From Streptomyces angustmyceticus (GTDB lineage: Bacteria; Actinomycetota; Actinomycetes; Streptomycetales; Streptomycetaceae), in the NCBI RefSeq assembly GCF_019933235.1, contig NZ_CP082945.1, positions 1,054,001 to 1,118,000 of the forward strand: a stretch of DNA of 64,000 bases, in the 5' to 3' direction. Shown one piece after another: positions 16,471-24,763 of this stretch (the stretch's first letter is position 1; each line of letters begins with the position of its first letter). The notes beneath the pieces were generated by a model, which was not told the origin of the DNA, ran no database searches, and was given only the letters and a program-made list of their open reading frames with translations. A program made the translations under genes and the position numbers.

Positions 16471-17345
16471 CCACCTCCGAGCGGGAAAAGCAGGTCGCGG
16501 GCGCCGCGGCACCCGGCACCGCCGTACAGGTCGGCGGATTGGTGCGGGCTTTCGGTGGGCGGGCCGTCATCGACGATCTCCACCTTTCGCTCCGGCCGGG
16601 CGAATTCGTGGCGTTGCTCGGGCGCAGCGGCTGCGGCAAGTCGACCTTGCTGCGGGTCCTGGCGGGACTCGACCAGGAAATCGACGGTGAGGTGCTGGTG
16701 CCGCGCCGCAGGGCCGTGGCATTTCAGGCGCCGCGGCTGATGCCCTGGAAGCGGGTCTGGCGGAATGTGCTGCTGGGACTGCCCGGCCGGCCGGAACGCG
16801 ATGTCGCCGTCAGGGCGTTGGAGGAGGTCGGGCTCGGCCGCCGGGCGGACGCCTGGCCCAAGACGCTGTCCGGCGGGGAGGCCCAGCGTGCGTCGCTCGC
16901 TCGTGCGCTGGTGCGCGAACCCGATCTGCTGCTGCTCGACGAGCCGTTCGGCGCCCTCGACGCGCTGACCCGGATCAAGGCCCAGCGGTTGGTGGCCGAA
17001 CTGTGGCAGGAGCGCGGTTGCGCGGTGCTGCTGGTCACCCATGACGTGGAGGAGGCCCTGCTGCTCGCGGACCGGGCGCTGGTGATGGAGAGCGGCCGGA
17101 TCGCGTACGAGACCGCGGTGGATCTGCCGCGGCCGCGCACGGTCTCCGATCCGCGCTTCGGTGCGTTGCGCGCCCGGCTGCTCGACCGGCTCGGCGTGGA
17201 CGGCGAGGCGAATGAGGACGGCACGGATGGCCGGAGCGCCGGAGCGAGCGTGGACGGCGATGAAGGCTCGGGGGGTGTCGTGGGCGGCACGGAGGTCGTC
17301 GGCGTCGGTGCCGCCGCCTCCGGCTCCCCCACTGCTGCCGCCTGA
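16443..17345 (+). CDS. ssuB: Alkanesulfonate ABC transporter ATPase SsuB
   Basis: A 300-residue ABC ATPase. Walker A is LLGRSGCGKSTLLRVLAGLD (about residues 58-77), the Q-loop is VAFQAPRLMPWKRV, the signature is LSGGEAQRASLARAL, Walker B is LLLLDEPFGALDALT, and the H-loop is LLVTHDVEEALLLADRA. It powers uptake through SsuC. The last 60 residues after RARLLDRLGV are a low-complexity Gly/Ala/Ser/Asp tail not seen in typical SsuB and probably disordered. The ATG at 16443 lies inside the end of ssuC, so translation is coupled. Confidence 0.93.
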   Translation: MATDVHGPVTTSEREKQVAGAAAPGTAVQVGGLVRAFGGRAVIDDLHLSLRPGEFVALLGRSGCGKSTLLRVLAGLDQEIDGEVLVPRRRAVAFQAPRLMPWKRVWRNVLLGLPGRPERDVAVRALEEVGLGRRADAWPKTLSGGEAQRASLARALVREPDLLLLDEPFGALDALTRIKAQRLVAELWQERGCAVLLVTHDVEEALLLADRALVMESGRIAYETAVDLPRPRTVSDPRFGALRARLLDRLGVDGEANEDGTDGRSAGASVDGDEGSGGVVGGTEVVGVGAAASGSPTAAA

Positions 17346-17467
17346 TCCGCACCAGGGCGATGAGCGCGAGGCGACCCGCCGTCTCTTCGCCCGCCCGGCC
17401 TCCGCCCGCCACCCGACTCCCCCACCCCACCCCCAGACCCGAGAACAAAGAACGAAACGGACGCCCC

Positions 17468-18514
17468 ATGAGAGCACGCCCTGTCGCCCCGGCCGCCCTG
17501 CTGCTTCCGCTCACCCTGCTGCTGGCCGCCTGCGGTGGTTCGCCGGGGGCCAAGGGAGCCGGTGGGGGGACCGGGAGCGGGACCGATGGCAAAGGGTCGC
17601 TGACGCTCAACGTCGGTGATCAGAAGGGTGGTTCAGAAGCGCTGCTGCGGGCCGCCGGTGAGCTGGACGACCTCCCGTACAAGATCAAGTGGTCGACCTT
17701 CACCTCGGGTCCGCCGTTGCTGGAGGCGATCAACGCCGGCGCGGTGGACGTGGGCGGGGTCGGCAACACTCCGCCGGTGTTCGCCGCCGCCGCGAAGTCG
17801 AAGATCAAGGTGATCGCCGGGACGCACAGCAGGTCGGACGGCGAGGCGATCCTGGTGAAGAAGGGCTCCCCGCTCAAGCGGCCGTCGCAGCTGAAGGGCA
17901 AGTCGATCGCCGTGGCCCAGGGCAGCTCGGCGCACTACCAGCTCATCGCCTCGCTGAAGAAGGCCGGGCTGACGCCGAAGGACGTCACGCTCAACTACCT
18001 GCAGCCGGCCGACGCGCTCGCCGCGTTCACCCGGGGGAAGGTGGACGCCTGGGCGGTGTGGGACCCGTACACCTCGCAGGCCCTGGATCAGGCCGGTGCC
18101 CGGGTGCTGACCACCGGGCAGGGTGTCGTCAACGGGCTGAGCTTCCAGGTGGCCGCGCCGGCCGCAGTGGACGACAAGAAGAAGTCGGCGGCGCTGAAGG
18201 ACTACACGGAACGCTTGCGGCGGGCGCAGAACTGGGTGTTCAAGCACCCCGGCGTCTGGGCGAAGGCCTGGGCGAAGGAGACCGGGCTGCCGGAGAAGGT
18301 GGCGCTGGACGCGGTCAGGCGCACCCGGGGTACGGCGGTCACGGTCGCCGTGGACAAGGCGGCCATCGCCTCCGAGCAGCAGATCGTCGACGCGTTCGCG
18401 GCGGTGAAGCTGATCCCCCGCTCGTTCCGCTTCGGGGATTTCGTCGACCCCCGTTTCAACGGTGGCCTGCCGCCTTCGAGCACAGCGCCGCGTACCTATG
18501 GAAAGGCTCAGTGA
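17468..18514 (+). CDS. ssuA: Alkanesulfonate-binding lipoprotein SsuA
   Basis: A 348-residue extracellular binding protein anchored by lipid: signal peptide PAALLLPLTLLLAACGGSPG with a lipobox LLAAC (Cys about residue 20). A flexible Gly/Ser linker follows, then a periplasmic-binding-protein fold with LNVGDQKGGSEALLRAAGEL, GVGNTPPVFAAAAKSKIKVI, KRPSQLKGKSIAVAQGSSAH and KVDAWAVWDPYTSQAL, the standard SsuA sulfonate-binding blocks. It delivers substrate to SsuC/SsuB. It sits between ssuB and ssuD; ssuD starts one base after its stop. Confidence 0.93.
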   Translation: MRARPVAPAALLLPLTLLLAACGGSPGAKGAGGGTGSGTDGKGSLTLNVGDQKGGSEALLRAAGELDDLPYKIKWSTFTSGPPLLEAINAGAVDVGGVGNTPPVFAAAAKSKIKVIAGTHSRSDGEAILVKKGSPLKRPSQLKGKSIAVAQGSSAHYQLIASLKKAGLTPKDVTLNYLQPADALAAFTRGKVDAWAVWDPYTSQALDQAGARVLTTGQGVVNGLSFQVAAPAAVDDKKKSAALKDYTERLRRAQNWVFKHPGVWAKAWAKETGLPEKVALDAVRRTRGTAVTVAVDKAAIASEQQIVDAFAAVKLIPRSFRFGDFVDPRFNGGLPPSSTAPRTYGKAQ

Positions 18515-18515
18515 G

Positions 18516-19721
18516 ATGTCCGTACACCTGCATTGGTTCCTGCCGACCGGCGGCGACGGGCGGACGCTCGTCGACCGCCACGCCTACACCGACGGCGGCA
18601 TCCGGCGGGACCGGATCACCCCGGTCAGCGGGGTACGGGCCCCGGACATCGAGTATCTGGCGCAGATCGCCAAGGCCGCCGAGCAGTTGGGGTTCGAGGC
18701 GGTGCTCACGCCGACCGGGACGTGGTGCGAGGACGCCTGGCTGACGACGGTGGCGCTCACCCAGGTCACCGAGCGGCTGAAGTTCCTGGTCGCGTTCCGT
18801 CCGGGGGTGATCTCGCCGGTGCTGGCGGCGCAGATGGCCGCGACCTATCAGCGGATCTCGCGCGGGCGGCTGCTGCTGAACGTGGTGACCGGGGGCGATT
18901 CGACCGAGCAGCGGAGGTTCGGTGATCATCTCGACCATGACCGGCGCTATGCCCGTACGGATGAGTTCCTGCAGGTCGTCCGGGGGGTGTGGGGTGGCGC
19001 GCCGTTCGACTTCACGGGCGAGCACTATCAGGTCGAGGGCGGTCTGACGGCGCTGCCGCCGGACCCGCTGCCGCAGATCTTCTTCGGCGGCTCGTCCGCT
19101 GCCGCGGGGCCGGTCGCCGCCCGGAACGTGGATGTGTACCTCACCTGGGGCGAACCGCCCGCGGAGGTCAAGCAGAAGATCGACTGGATACGCGGGCTGG
19201 CGGAGAAGGAGGGGCGTACGGTCCGGTTCGGTATCCGGCTGCACACCATCTCCCGGGACTCGGCCAAGGATGCCTGGGCGACCGCCGACCGGCTGCTCGA
19301 CGACCTCGATCCGGCGACGGTGGCGGCCGCGCAACAGGCGCTGGGCAAGAGCGAGTCGGTGGGGCAGCAGCGGATGCTGGCGCTGCACGGCGGCTCGCGC
19401 GACAAGCTGGAGATCTCGCCGAATCTGTGGGCGGGCGTCGGTCTGGTGCGGGGCGGGGCCGGCACCGCGCTGGTCGGCAGCCATGCCGAGGTGGCCGACC
19501 GGATCGAGGAGTACCACTCCCTGGGCATCGAGCACTTCGTGCTCTCCGGCTATCCGCACCTGGAGGAGGCGTACTGGTTCGGGGAGGGCGTCCGGCCCGA
19601 GCTGGCCGCCCGGGGGCTGCTGGAAGCGGGGCCCGCTCCGCTGGACGGCGTCCCGGCGGCCAACGGCCGGCCGGCCTCCGCTCCGGGCGGGGCGCCGCTG
19701 CTGATCGCCGAGGGACGCTGA
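18516..19721 (+). CDS. ssuD: FMNH2-dependent alkanesulfonate monooxygenase SsuD
   Basis: A 401-residue bacterial-luciferase-like TIM barrel that uses FMNH2 and O2 to split alkanesulfonates into aldehyde and sulfite. Clear SsuD blocks: LHWFLPTGGDGRTL at the start, AEQLGFEAVLTPTGTWCEDA (with the conserved Cys), FLVAFRPGVISPVLAAQMAA, LLLNVVTGGDSTEQRRFGDH and the lid/active-site Arg region near HGGSRDKLEISPNLWAGVGL. Sulfite feeds cysteine synthesis. No SsuE flavin reductase is present in the window, so reduced FMN must come from elsewhere; the partial flavodoxin-type gene at the left edge is 18 kb away and not an obvious partner. Confidence 0.95.
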   Translation: MSVHLHWFLPTGGDGRTLVDRHAYTDGGIRRDRITPVSGVRAPDIEYLAQIAKAAEQLGFEAVLTPTGTWCEDAWLTTVALTQVTERLKFLVAFRPGVISPVLAAQMAATYQRISRGRLLLNVVTGGDSTEQRRFGDHLDHDRRYARTDEFLQVVRGVWGGAPFDFTGEHYQVEGGLTALPPDPLPQIFFGGSSAAAGPVAARNVDVYLTWGEPPAEVKQKIDWIRGLAEKEGRTVRFGIRLHTISRDSAKDAWATADRLLDDLDPATVAAAQQALGKSESVGQQRMLALHGGSRDKLEISPNLWAGVGLVRGGAGTALVGSHAEVADRIEEYHSLGIEHFVLSGYPHLEEAYWFGEGVRPELAARGLLEAGPAPLDGVPAANGRPASAPGGAPLLIAEGR

Positions 19722-19780
19722 GCGTCGGCGGACGCCGAGTGCAGGCGGACGCCAACCGCAGGCGGACTCTGAGCGGCGGG

Positions 19781-19820
19781 GCCGCGTGGCCCGAGGTCCG
19801 CTGGCCTCGGGCCACGCGGC
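19781..19820 (+). terminator. Strong hairpin after ssuD
   Basis: GCCGCGTGGCCCGAGG (19781-19796) pairs perfectly with CCTCGGGCCACGCGGC (19805-19820) around an 8-base loop: a 16-bp stem. There is no U-tract, as is common in Streptomyces. It closes the ssu operon and separates it from the monooxygenase gene. Confidence 0.75.
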
Positions 19821-19917
19821 TCCGGGCCTCGGGCCTCAGACCTCGGGCCCTGCGGCTCCACGCCCCGCCGCTCCGGGCCGCGGGAAGACAATCACTCCTC
19901 CCCCGGTTAGGTGAAGC

Positions 19918-21075
19918 ATGAACTACACCGGGGTGCGCGAGGTCGAGGTCGTGGTGATCGGCGCCGGACAGGCGGGCCTGGCCGCCGCCTTTCATCTGCG
20001 GCGGGTCGGTTACGTACCGGACCGGGACTTCGTGGTTCTCGATCACTCCCCGCGGCCGGGAGGGGCCTGGCAGTTCCGGTGGCCCACGCTGACGTTCGAC
20101 AAGGTGCACGGGATGCATGCGCTGCCGGGCATGGAACTGACCGGCGCCGATCCGCTGCGCCCGTCGTCCGAGGTGATCGGCGCGTACTTCGAGCGGTACG
20201 AGCGGACCTTCGGGCTGCGGGTGCACCGGCCGGTGAGCGTGACGGCCGTCCGCGAGGGCGGCGGGGAGTCTCCTGGGCCGGACGCCGGCAAGGCTCTCGG
20301 GGGAGGCCGGCTGCTGGTCGAGACGTCGGAGGGGGACTATGCGGGGCGGGCCCTGATCAACGCGACCGGGACCTGGGACCGGCCGTTCTGGCCGCGGTTT
20401 CCCGGGCAGGAGTCGTTCGGCGGCCGCCAGCTGCACAGTTCCCGGTACCAGGGGCCGGAGGAGTTCCGCGGTGCGCGGGTCGTGGTGGTGGGCGGCGGAA
20501 CCTCTGCCGTACAGCAGCTGACGGAGATCGCGCGGGTCGCGGCCGCCACGACCTGGGTGACGCGGCGGCCGCCGGTGTTCCGTGAGGGGCCGTTCGGCGC
20601 GGAGCAGGGCCGGGCGGCGGTCGCGCTGGTGGAGGAGCGGGTCAGGCAGGGGTTGCCGCCGCAGAGCGTGGTGAGCGTGACCGGGCTGCCGATGACCGAG
20701 GCCGTCCGGCGGGCCCGGGAGAGCGGCGTACTGGAGCGGCTGCCGCTCTTCGCGCGCCTGACGCCCACGGGCGTGAGCTGGGAGGACGGACGCACGGTCG
20801 AGGCCGACGCGGTCCTCTACGCGACCGGTTTCCGCCCGGCCATCGACCATCTCGCCCCGCTGCGCCTGCGCGAGCCGGGCGGCGGCATCCGGATGGACGG
20901 CACCCGCGCCCAGCGCGATCCCCGGATCCATCTCGTCGGCTACGGGCCGTCGGCGAGCACCATCGGAGCCCACCGCGCGGGACGCGCCGCGGCCGCCGGC
21001 ATCGGCCGGCTGCTCGCCGCGACGGAACAGCCGGCCGAGGAAGAGCGGGAGTGGGCCGGCAGTCTCGCGTCCTAG
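19918..21075 (+). CDS. Flavin-containing NAD(P)-binding monooxygenase
   Basis: A 385-residue flavoprotein. The FAD-binding Rossmann motif is EVVVIGAGQAGLAAAFHLRR near residue 10, and the second, NADPH-binding one is ARVVVVGGGTSAVQQLTEIA near residue 185. RPGGAWQFRWPTLTFDKVHG follows the FMO pattern between them. The C-terminal VDAVLYATGF-type motif reads DAVLYATGFRPAIDHLAPL. Members oxidise S- or N-containing small molecules. A strong terminator separates it from ssuD, but the position right behind a sulfonate operon suggests a role in organosulfur use. Substrate not known. Confidence 0.85.
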   Translation: MNYTGVREVEVVVIGAGQAGLAAAFHLRRVGYVPDRDFVVLDHSPRPGGAWQFRWPTLTFDKVHGMHALPGMELTGADPLRPSSEVIGAYFERYERTFGLRVHRPVSVTAVREGGGESPGPDAGKALGGGRLLVETSEGDYAGRALINATGTWDRPFWPRFPGQESFGGRQLHSSRYQGPEEFRGARVVVVGGGTSAVQQLTEIARVAAATTWVTRRPPVFREGPFGAEQGRAAVALVEERVRQGLPPQSVVSVTGLPMTEAVRRARESGVLERLPLFARLTPTGVSWEDGRTVEADAVLYATGFRPAIDHLAPLRLREPGGGIRMDGTRAQRDPRIHLVGYGPSASTIGAHRAGRAAAAGIGRLLAATEQPAEEEREWAGSLAS

Positions 21076-21350
21076 ACGCCTGTCTTCAAAGCCCGGAAGC
21101 CCCCGGGGCCGCCTCCCCCGAAGCCCCGTCCCCCTCCCTCCGCGAGCACCCGCAGACGAACAGATGCCCCCGGGAGCAACTGTTTTCCGGTGCACATTCT
21201 CGAAAAGGGAGGGGCTTCAATTGACTCACAGCAACGGGCGATGATGACGGGGCGCGAGCGGCGGGCTGCAGACCGTTACCACGCCTCCGGCCCAAACCCC
21301 TTGCTGTGCCGGGGAGTTGAGTCCCACAACTTCAAGGAGAAGATCCCGAT

Positions 21351-21410
21351 GGACATCCTCACCTCTCTCTTGGCCCACGTCCTGCACCTCGTGGGCTGGC
21401 TGATCTGACA
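21351..21410 (+). CDS. 19-residue hydrophobic peptide
   Basis: ATG at about 21351 lies nine bases after AAGGAG and encodes MDILTSLLAHVLHLVGWLI, followed by TGA and, 13 bases later, a 17-bp terminator stem. Gene, ribosome site and terminator form a complete mini transcription unit. The peptide is a single amphipathic or membrane-inserting helix. It resembles type I toxin peptides or small membrane regulators in character, but I know no exact family. Confidence 0.5.
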
Positions 21411-21422
21411 GACCTCATCCCC

Positions 21423-21462
21423 AAGGCGCCGCTCCTCCCCGTCCCGGGAGGGGCGGCGCCTT
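21423..21462 (+). terminator. Terminator after 19-aa peptide gene
   Basis: AAGGCGCCGCTCCTCCC pairs with GGGAGGGGCGGCGCCTT, a 17-bp stem with one G-T wobble and a very short loop, ending in TT. It is close to symmetric, so it could serve both strands. Confidence 0.7.
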
Positions 21463-21520
21463 CACGTGTGCCGCCGGGCTCGGTCGGGCGGGCCCGGTCC
21501 GCCCGCCCCGTTCCGTCGCG

Positions 21521-21810
21521 CTACCTGTCCAGCTTCTGCCGGGAGGTCTCGGGAAGCGTCAGACAGACGAGGAACGAGACGAGGCACAGCGGGGCCACGT
21601 ACCAGGGGAAGAGGTCGGGGTGGCCGGCCTGCTTGAACCAGGTGCCGACGTAGGGGGCCGTGCCGCCGAAGAGGGCGACGGCGAGGGAGTAGGGGAAGCC
21701 GACCCCGGCGGCACGCACCCGCGCGGGGAACACCTCGGCGTTGACCGCCGCGGCGACGGCGGTGTAGCCGGTGAGCAGCACCATGCCCGCGCACTGCACC
21801 AGCTGGCGAG
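21521..21810 (-). pseudogene. MFS transporter C-terminal remnant
   Basis: Only the last three or four helices remain: GMVLLTGYTAVAAAVNAEVF, PARVRAAGVGFPYSLAVALF, GGTAPYVGTWFKQAGHPDLF and a natural end SFLVCLTLPETSRQKLDR. The pattern 'F-P-a-r-v-R-a-x-G-x-g-x-p-Y' is that of the metabolite:H+ symporter (ProP/KgtP-like) group. The first two thirds of the gene are gone; at about 21810 unrelated sequence begins. Confidence 0.7.
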
Positions 21811-22447
21811 CGTCACACCGGCCGGCATGAACCACGGCCCGACCAGGTCCGCCACGCCAACCCGCGCACCCGGCTGCCGTTCTACGTGTGGAACGTCGAC
21901 ACCGTCCGCCCGCTGCGCTACACCGAAGCCGTCGAGATCCCCGACTTCGCCCGCCACGAGAACTACCGCGGACGAACAGCTGGGCGCATGCCTTGGCCTC
22001 GGAGGCTTCCTCGACCATCTTCAAGATCGCCTTCGGGGTCGGTGCGACTCACCGACCTCGTTTGAACGTTCGTCACCCCACGCCTGCACGGCGCCGTCAC
22101 CGCCGCGCGTCAGCGCGCCGAGGCCGCCTCGTCCGAGAGCGGCAAGGACGCGTGCGGCTCTGGCGAAGCTGGTGGGCTCTATGGAGCCGAGGTAACCGGA
22201 GCGAGGCTGGGCGAGTGCGTGGCACCCAGCAGGCGGCACCATTGGTGCGGCCGATAGCACGTCGGATCACACCCGCGACCGAAATGCCCGGTCCGTGAAC
22301 TTACGTAAGATTCATCCGAATCTACTGATCCGACCTCGTTAAGGAAACGCACCGAGCGAAATTTTTCATTGCGCGCATATAGCCTTGCTGGTAGCGTCCC
22401 TCCCGTAATGATCAAGATGTTTTAGCGTTTACTGGGGGGCTAACTTC
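21811..22447. other. Remnants, no intact gene
   Basis: Near 21850-21975 the plus strand reads RTRLPFYVWNVDTVRPLRYT and EAVEIPDFARHENYRG, clearly protein-like but without start or stop; I do not recognise it. From 22270 the DNA becomes less GC-rich up to the next gene and probably contains its promoter. Confidence 0.45.
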
Positions 22448-22960
22448 ATGAGCATGCGAAGCAAGGGGATATCTACCGCGATCGCCTTAGCCGTGACCAG
22501 TGCAATGTGCGGAATCAGCGCGCAAGCGGCAATTGCATCACCGGCAGAAGGCCACCAGGACACGGCGGTCGCGCAGGCGACGACGGAAAAGCAAATACAT
22601 GCCGCCGGAGCTGATGAAATCTGCGCAGTTCTGGGGATCGGCAGCGGCGCAGCAGGTCTCTCCAAGGCTCTCGCCAAGGGCGCATCCTGGGTGGGAATAG
22701 GCGCCAGCGTCGGCTGTTACGCATACACGAAGGCGAAGAACGCCACGCCCGCACAAAAGCGCGCGGCCATGCTGAAGTCGTACAGAAATTACCAAGCAAA
22801 GAGCGATCTCGGCAAGCTTGACGCGCTCGGCTATTACTGCCGGAAGAAGGGCGGCGGTGGCGGTGGCGGTACCGATTTCGCCTCCCTTAACATGATGATC
22901 GGGTACCGGGACATCAAAATGAAGGGCGTAACGTACTCGTGCACCAACATCCGCGACTGA
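22448..22960 (+). CDS. Secreted protein of unknown function, 170 aa
   Basis: A Sec signal peptide (STAIALAVTSAMCGISAQAA, then AIASPA) precedes a mature domain of about 135 residues. It has a helical hydrophobic part (AGLSKALAKGASWVGIGASV), a basic segment AQKRAAMLKSYRNYQAKSDL and a stretch of seven glycines before DFASLNMMIGY. Three mature-part cysteines could form disulfides. It uses more A/T-ending codons than its neighbours, which suggests transfer. I do not recognise the family. The following membrane ORF overlaps its end by 22 bp, so the two are likely co-translated, as in toxin/immunity or effector/anchor pairs. Confidence 0.7.
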   Translation: MSMRSKGISTAIALAVTSAMCGISAQAAIASPAEGHQDTAVAQATTEKQIHAAGADEICAVLGIGSGAAGLSKALAKGASWVGIGASVGCYAYTKAKNATPAQKRAAMLKSYRNYQAKSDLGKLDALGYYCRKKGGGGGGGTDFASLNMMIGYRDIKMKGVTYSCTNIRD

Positions 22961-23145
22961 CCGGTCGCCGCGGCCTGGGCTATGGAGAGCGATCCTTGCT
23001 CTCCATAGCACTGGTCGTAGTGAGTTCGCTGTGGATCACAGAAGACATGGCCCTATGGGCGAGGATACTGTGCGGGGCCGGTGCAGTCGGGGGAGCACTG
23101 GGGGTGCTCTACTTCGGATGGCGCTACCTTCGCTCACGCGGGTAA
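22939..23145 (+). CDS. Small two-helix membrane protein
   Basis: 68 residues starting at GTG 22939, overlapping the end of the secreted-protein gene. Two likely membrane helices: RSLLSIALVVVSSLWITEDM and WARILCGAGAVGGALGVLYF, with a basic tail GWRYLRSRG. No family recognised. The overlap suggests coupling to the upstream gene. A perfect hairpin lies inside its first third. Confidence 0.5.
   Translation: MHQHPRLTGRRGLGYGERSLLSIALVVVSSLWITEDMALWARILCGAGAVGGALGVLYFGWRYLRSRG
22980..23008 (+). other. Perfect 11-bp hairpin inside the coupled small ORF
   Basis: CTATGGAGAGC (22980-22990) and GCTCTCCATAG (22998-23008) form a perfect stem with a 7-base loop just after the stop of the secreted-protein gene. 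It may act as a terminator or limit expression of the membrane ORF. Confidence 0.55.
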
Positions 23146-23248
23146 TCGCAGTAAGGGTCTCTCAGCGAAGTAGTCGTCGCGAAGTGAGGTAGAGGGAAAA
23201 TCAGCCGGAGGCGGACGACACGAGCCCGGCTGACCTCGGAAAGCGAAT

Positions 23249-23326
23249 CACTTAGAGATCCCGCGGGTAGGGGCGCCGTCGCGAGTGCCGCGATACCGCC
23301 GCCCGGACCAGCGGAATCTCTAAGTG
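23249..23326. repeat. 78-bp element bounded by inverted repeats
   Basis: CACTTAGAGAT (23249-23259) and ATCTCTAAGTG (23316-23326) are perfect complements; with one mismatch the arms reach 16 bp. The interior is GC-rich and non-coding. This is the shape of a small MITE or the remains of a larger element, though a long-range RNA stem is possible too. Confidence 0.5.
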
Positions 23327-23526
23327 GTCGAGCGATGATCGGTCGTGGCGACGGCCTCGCGAGGGCGGTTTTGCCGTCGGGGGGCTGAATAGTGCCCCAC
23401 GCGCTCGGCCGAGAATTGACAGTTTGTTACTCACTACCACTGGGTTCTCTGGTACGTCTGGCCGAAACGATCGAAACCTGACAGGGCGCACATGCCCCAC
23501 GCCTCCGAACGCCGGAACGAGACGTA

Positions 23527-23557
23527 TTGCGTTAGAGCGCACTCCAACTCCTAGCTT
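23527..23557 (+). promoter_or_regulatory. MerR-type promoter dyad for aldo/keto reductase
   Basis: TTGCGT (23527-23532) and TAGCTT (23552-23557) are separated by 19 bp, the long spacing typical of MerR-family activated promoters. The dyad GTTAGAG-CGCA-CTCCAAC (23531-23548) fills the spacer with one mismatch. The start codon follows within 8 bp, so the message is probably leaderless. No MerR gene is in the window. Confidence 0.6.
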
Positions 23558-23564
23558 CGGAAGC

Positions 23565-24575
23565 ATGCGATACATCAAACTCGGAACGACCGGACTGGAA
23601 GTCTCCGCCATCACCCTCGGCTGCATGAGCTTTGGCGAGCCGGACCGGGGCGGCGAGCCCTGGTCGCTGGGCGCGGACGCCAGCCGGGACATGCTCAAGC
23701 AGGCCCTCGAGGGCGGCGTCAACTTCCTCGACACGGCCAATGGGTACAGCGCCGGAAGCAGCGAGGAGATCGTCGGCCAGGCGGTCAAGGACTTCACCCG
23801 GCGCGAGGAGGTCGTTCTCGCCACCAAGGTCTGGATGCGGATGCGCCCCGGCCCGAACGGCGCCGGGCTGTCCCGCAAGGCGATCTTCGCCGAGCTCGAC
23901 GCCTCCCTGAAGCGACTGGGGACCGACTACATCGACCTGTACCAGATCCACCGCTGGGACTACGACACCCCGATCGAAGAAACCCTCGAGGCGCTGCACG
24001 ACGCGGTCAAGTCCGGGAAGGTCCGCTACATCGGAGCCTCTTCCATGTACGCCTGGCAGTTCGCCAAGGCCCTGTACCTGGCTGACCTGAACGGCTGGAC
24101 CCGGTTCGTGTCGATGCAGGACCACTACAACCTCATCCACCGAGAAGCAGAGCGGGAGATGTTCCCGCTCTGCGCCGACCAGGGCATCGGGGTGATCCCG
24201 TGGAGCCCGCTGGCGCGGGGCAGGCTGACGCGGGCCCGGGACACCACCACGGCACGTGCCGGGACCGACGAGGGCGGCAAGATCCTCTACCGCGACGAGG
24301 ACCAGGCAGTGGCCGAGCGCGTCCACGAGATCGCGGGCAAGCGGGGCCTGTCCCCGGCCCAGGTCGCCCTGGCCTGGGTCATGCGCAACCCGGCGGTGAC
24401 CTCGCCCATCGTCGGGGTCACCAAGCCGGCCCAGCTGGCCGACGCGGTCGCCGCGGTGGACGTCGAACTCGACGAAGACGAGGCCGCCTACTTGGAGGAG
24501 CCCTACCAGCCGCACGAGGCCGCCTACCTGGAGGAATCCTTCTACAAGCCGCAGCCTGTGGCGGGCTCCCGGTAG
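23565..24575 (+). CDS. Aldo/keto reductase
   Basis: A 336-residue NADPH-dependent TIM-barrel oxidoreductase. [20 protein letters not shown] opens the barrel. The catalytic Asp/Tyr are in [20 protein letters not shown] and the Lys in [10 protein letters not shown]. The His block is [20 protein letters not shown], and the cofactor loop includes [15 protein letters not shown]. Close to the YajO/tas-type group. The tail repeats itself: [12 protein letters not shown] then [12 protein letters not shown], a small in-frame duplication that replaces the usual single 'YLEEPY.P' ending. ATG at 23565 is chosen because the promoter dyad ends eight bases before it. Confidence 0.92.
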   Translation: MRYIKLGTTGLEVSAITLGCMSFGEPDRGGEPWSLGADASRDMLKQALEGGVNFLDTANGYSAGSSEEIVGQAVKDFTRREEVVLATKVWMRMRPGPNGAGLSRKAIFAELDASLKRLGTDYIDLYQIHRWDYDTPIEETLEALHDAVKSGKVRYIGASSMYAWQFAKALYLADLNGWTRFVSMQDHYNLIHREAEREMFPLCADQGIGVIPWSPLARGRLTRARDTTTARAGTDEGGKILYRDEDQAVAERVHEIAGKRGLSPAQVALAWVMRNPAVTSPIVGVTKPAQLADAVAAVDVELDEDEAAYLEEPYQPHEAAYLEESFYKPQPVAGSR

Positions 24576-24581
24576 TCCGGG

Positions 24582-24755
24582 CTACCGCCGGGCCTTCGAC
24601 GAGTCCTTGGCCTCGGCCTTCACAGCCCTGTGGTCGGCCCGGCGGTGCTTGCGGGCGGTCGCGCGCAACTGCATGATCCGCGCGCTGCCCGCCAGCGCGG
24701 TGAGCAGGATGCCCGCCACCGCGGCCGGCAGCAGGGCCACGCGCAGCGGAACGGG
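24582..24755 (-). pseudogene. Small membrane-protein remnant
   Basis: [20 protein letters not shown] is one clear membrane helix followed by a basic tail [20 protein letters not shown] ending KARR. The start is lost where the kdpB remnant on the other strand begins. No family recognised. Confidence 0.35.
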
Positions 24756-24763
24756 GCATCCAG

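Noticed and set aside
14980..16512. Long minus-strand open frame of about 510 codons over ssuC
   Set aside because: It is the shadow of ssuC and its leader: Arg/His/Gln-rich, no ribosome site, no family pattern, while the plus-strand reading gives clean SsuC motifs.
19722..19917. Short GCGGAC-type direct repeats as a CRISPR-like array
   Set aside because: The units are irregular and very short with no spacers; they are GC-rich intergenic sequence next to a terminator. No CRISPR array was seen in the window.
19168..21195. Minus-strand open frame of 675 codons over ssuD and the monooxygenase
   Set aside because: Translation is repetitive Arg/Pro/Gly; both plus-strand genes beneath it have complete family motifs.
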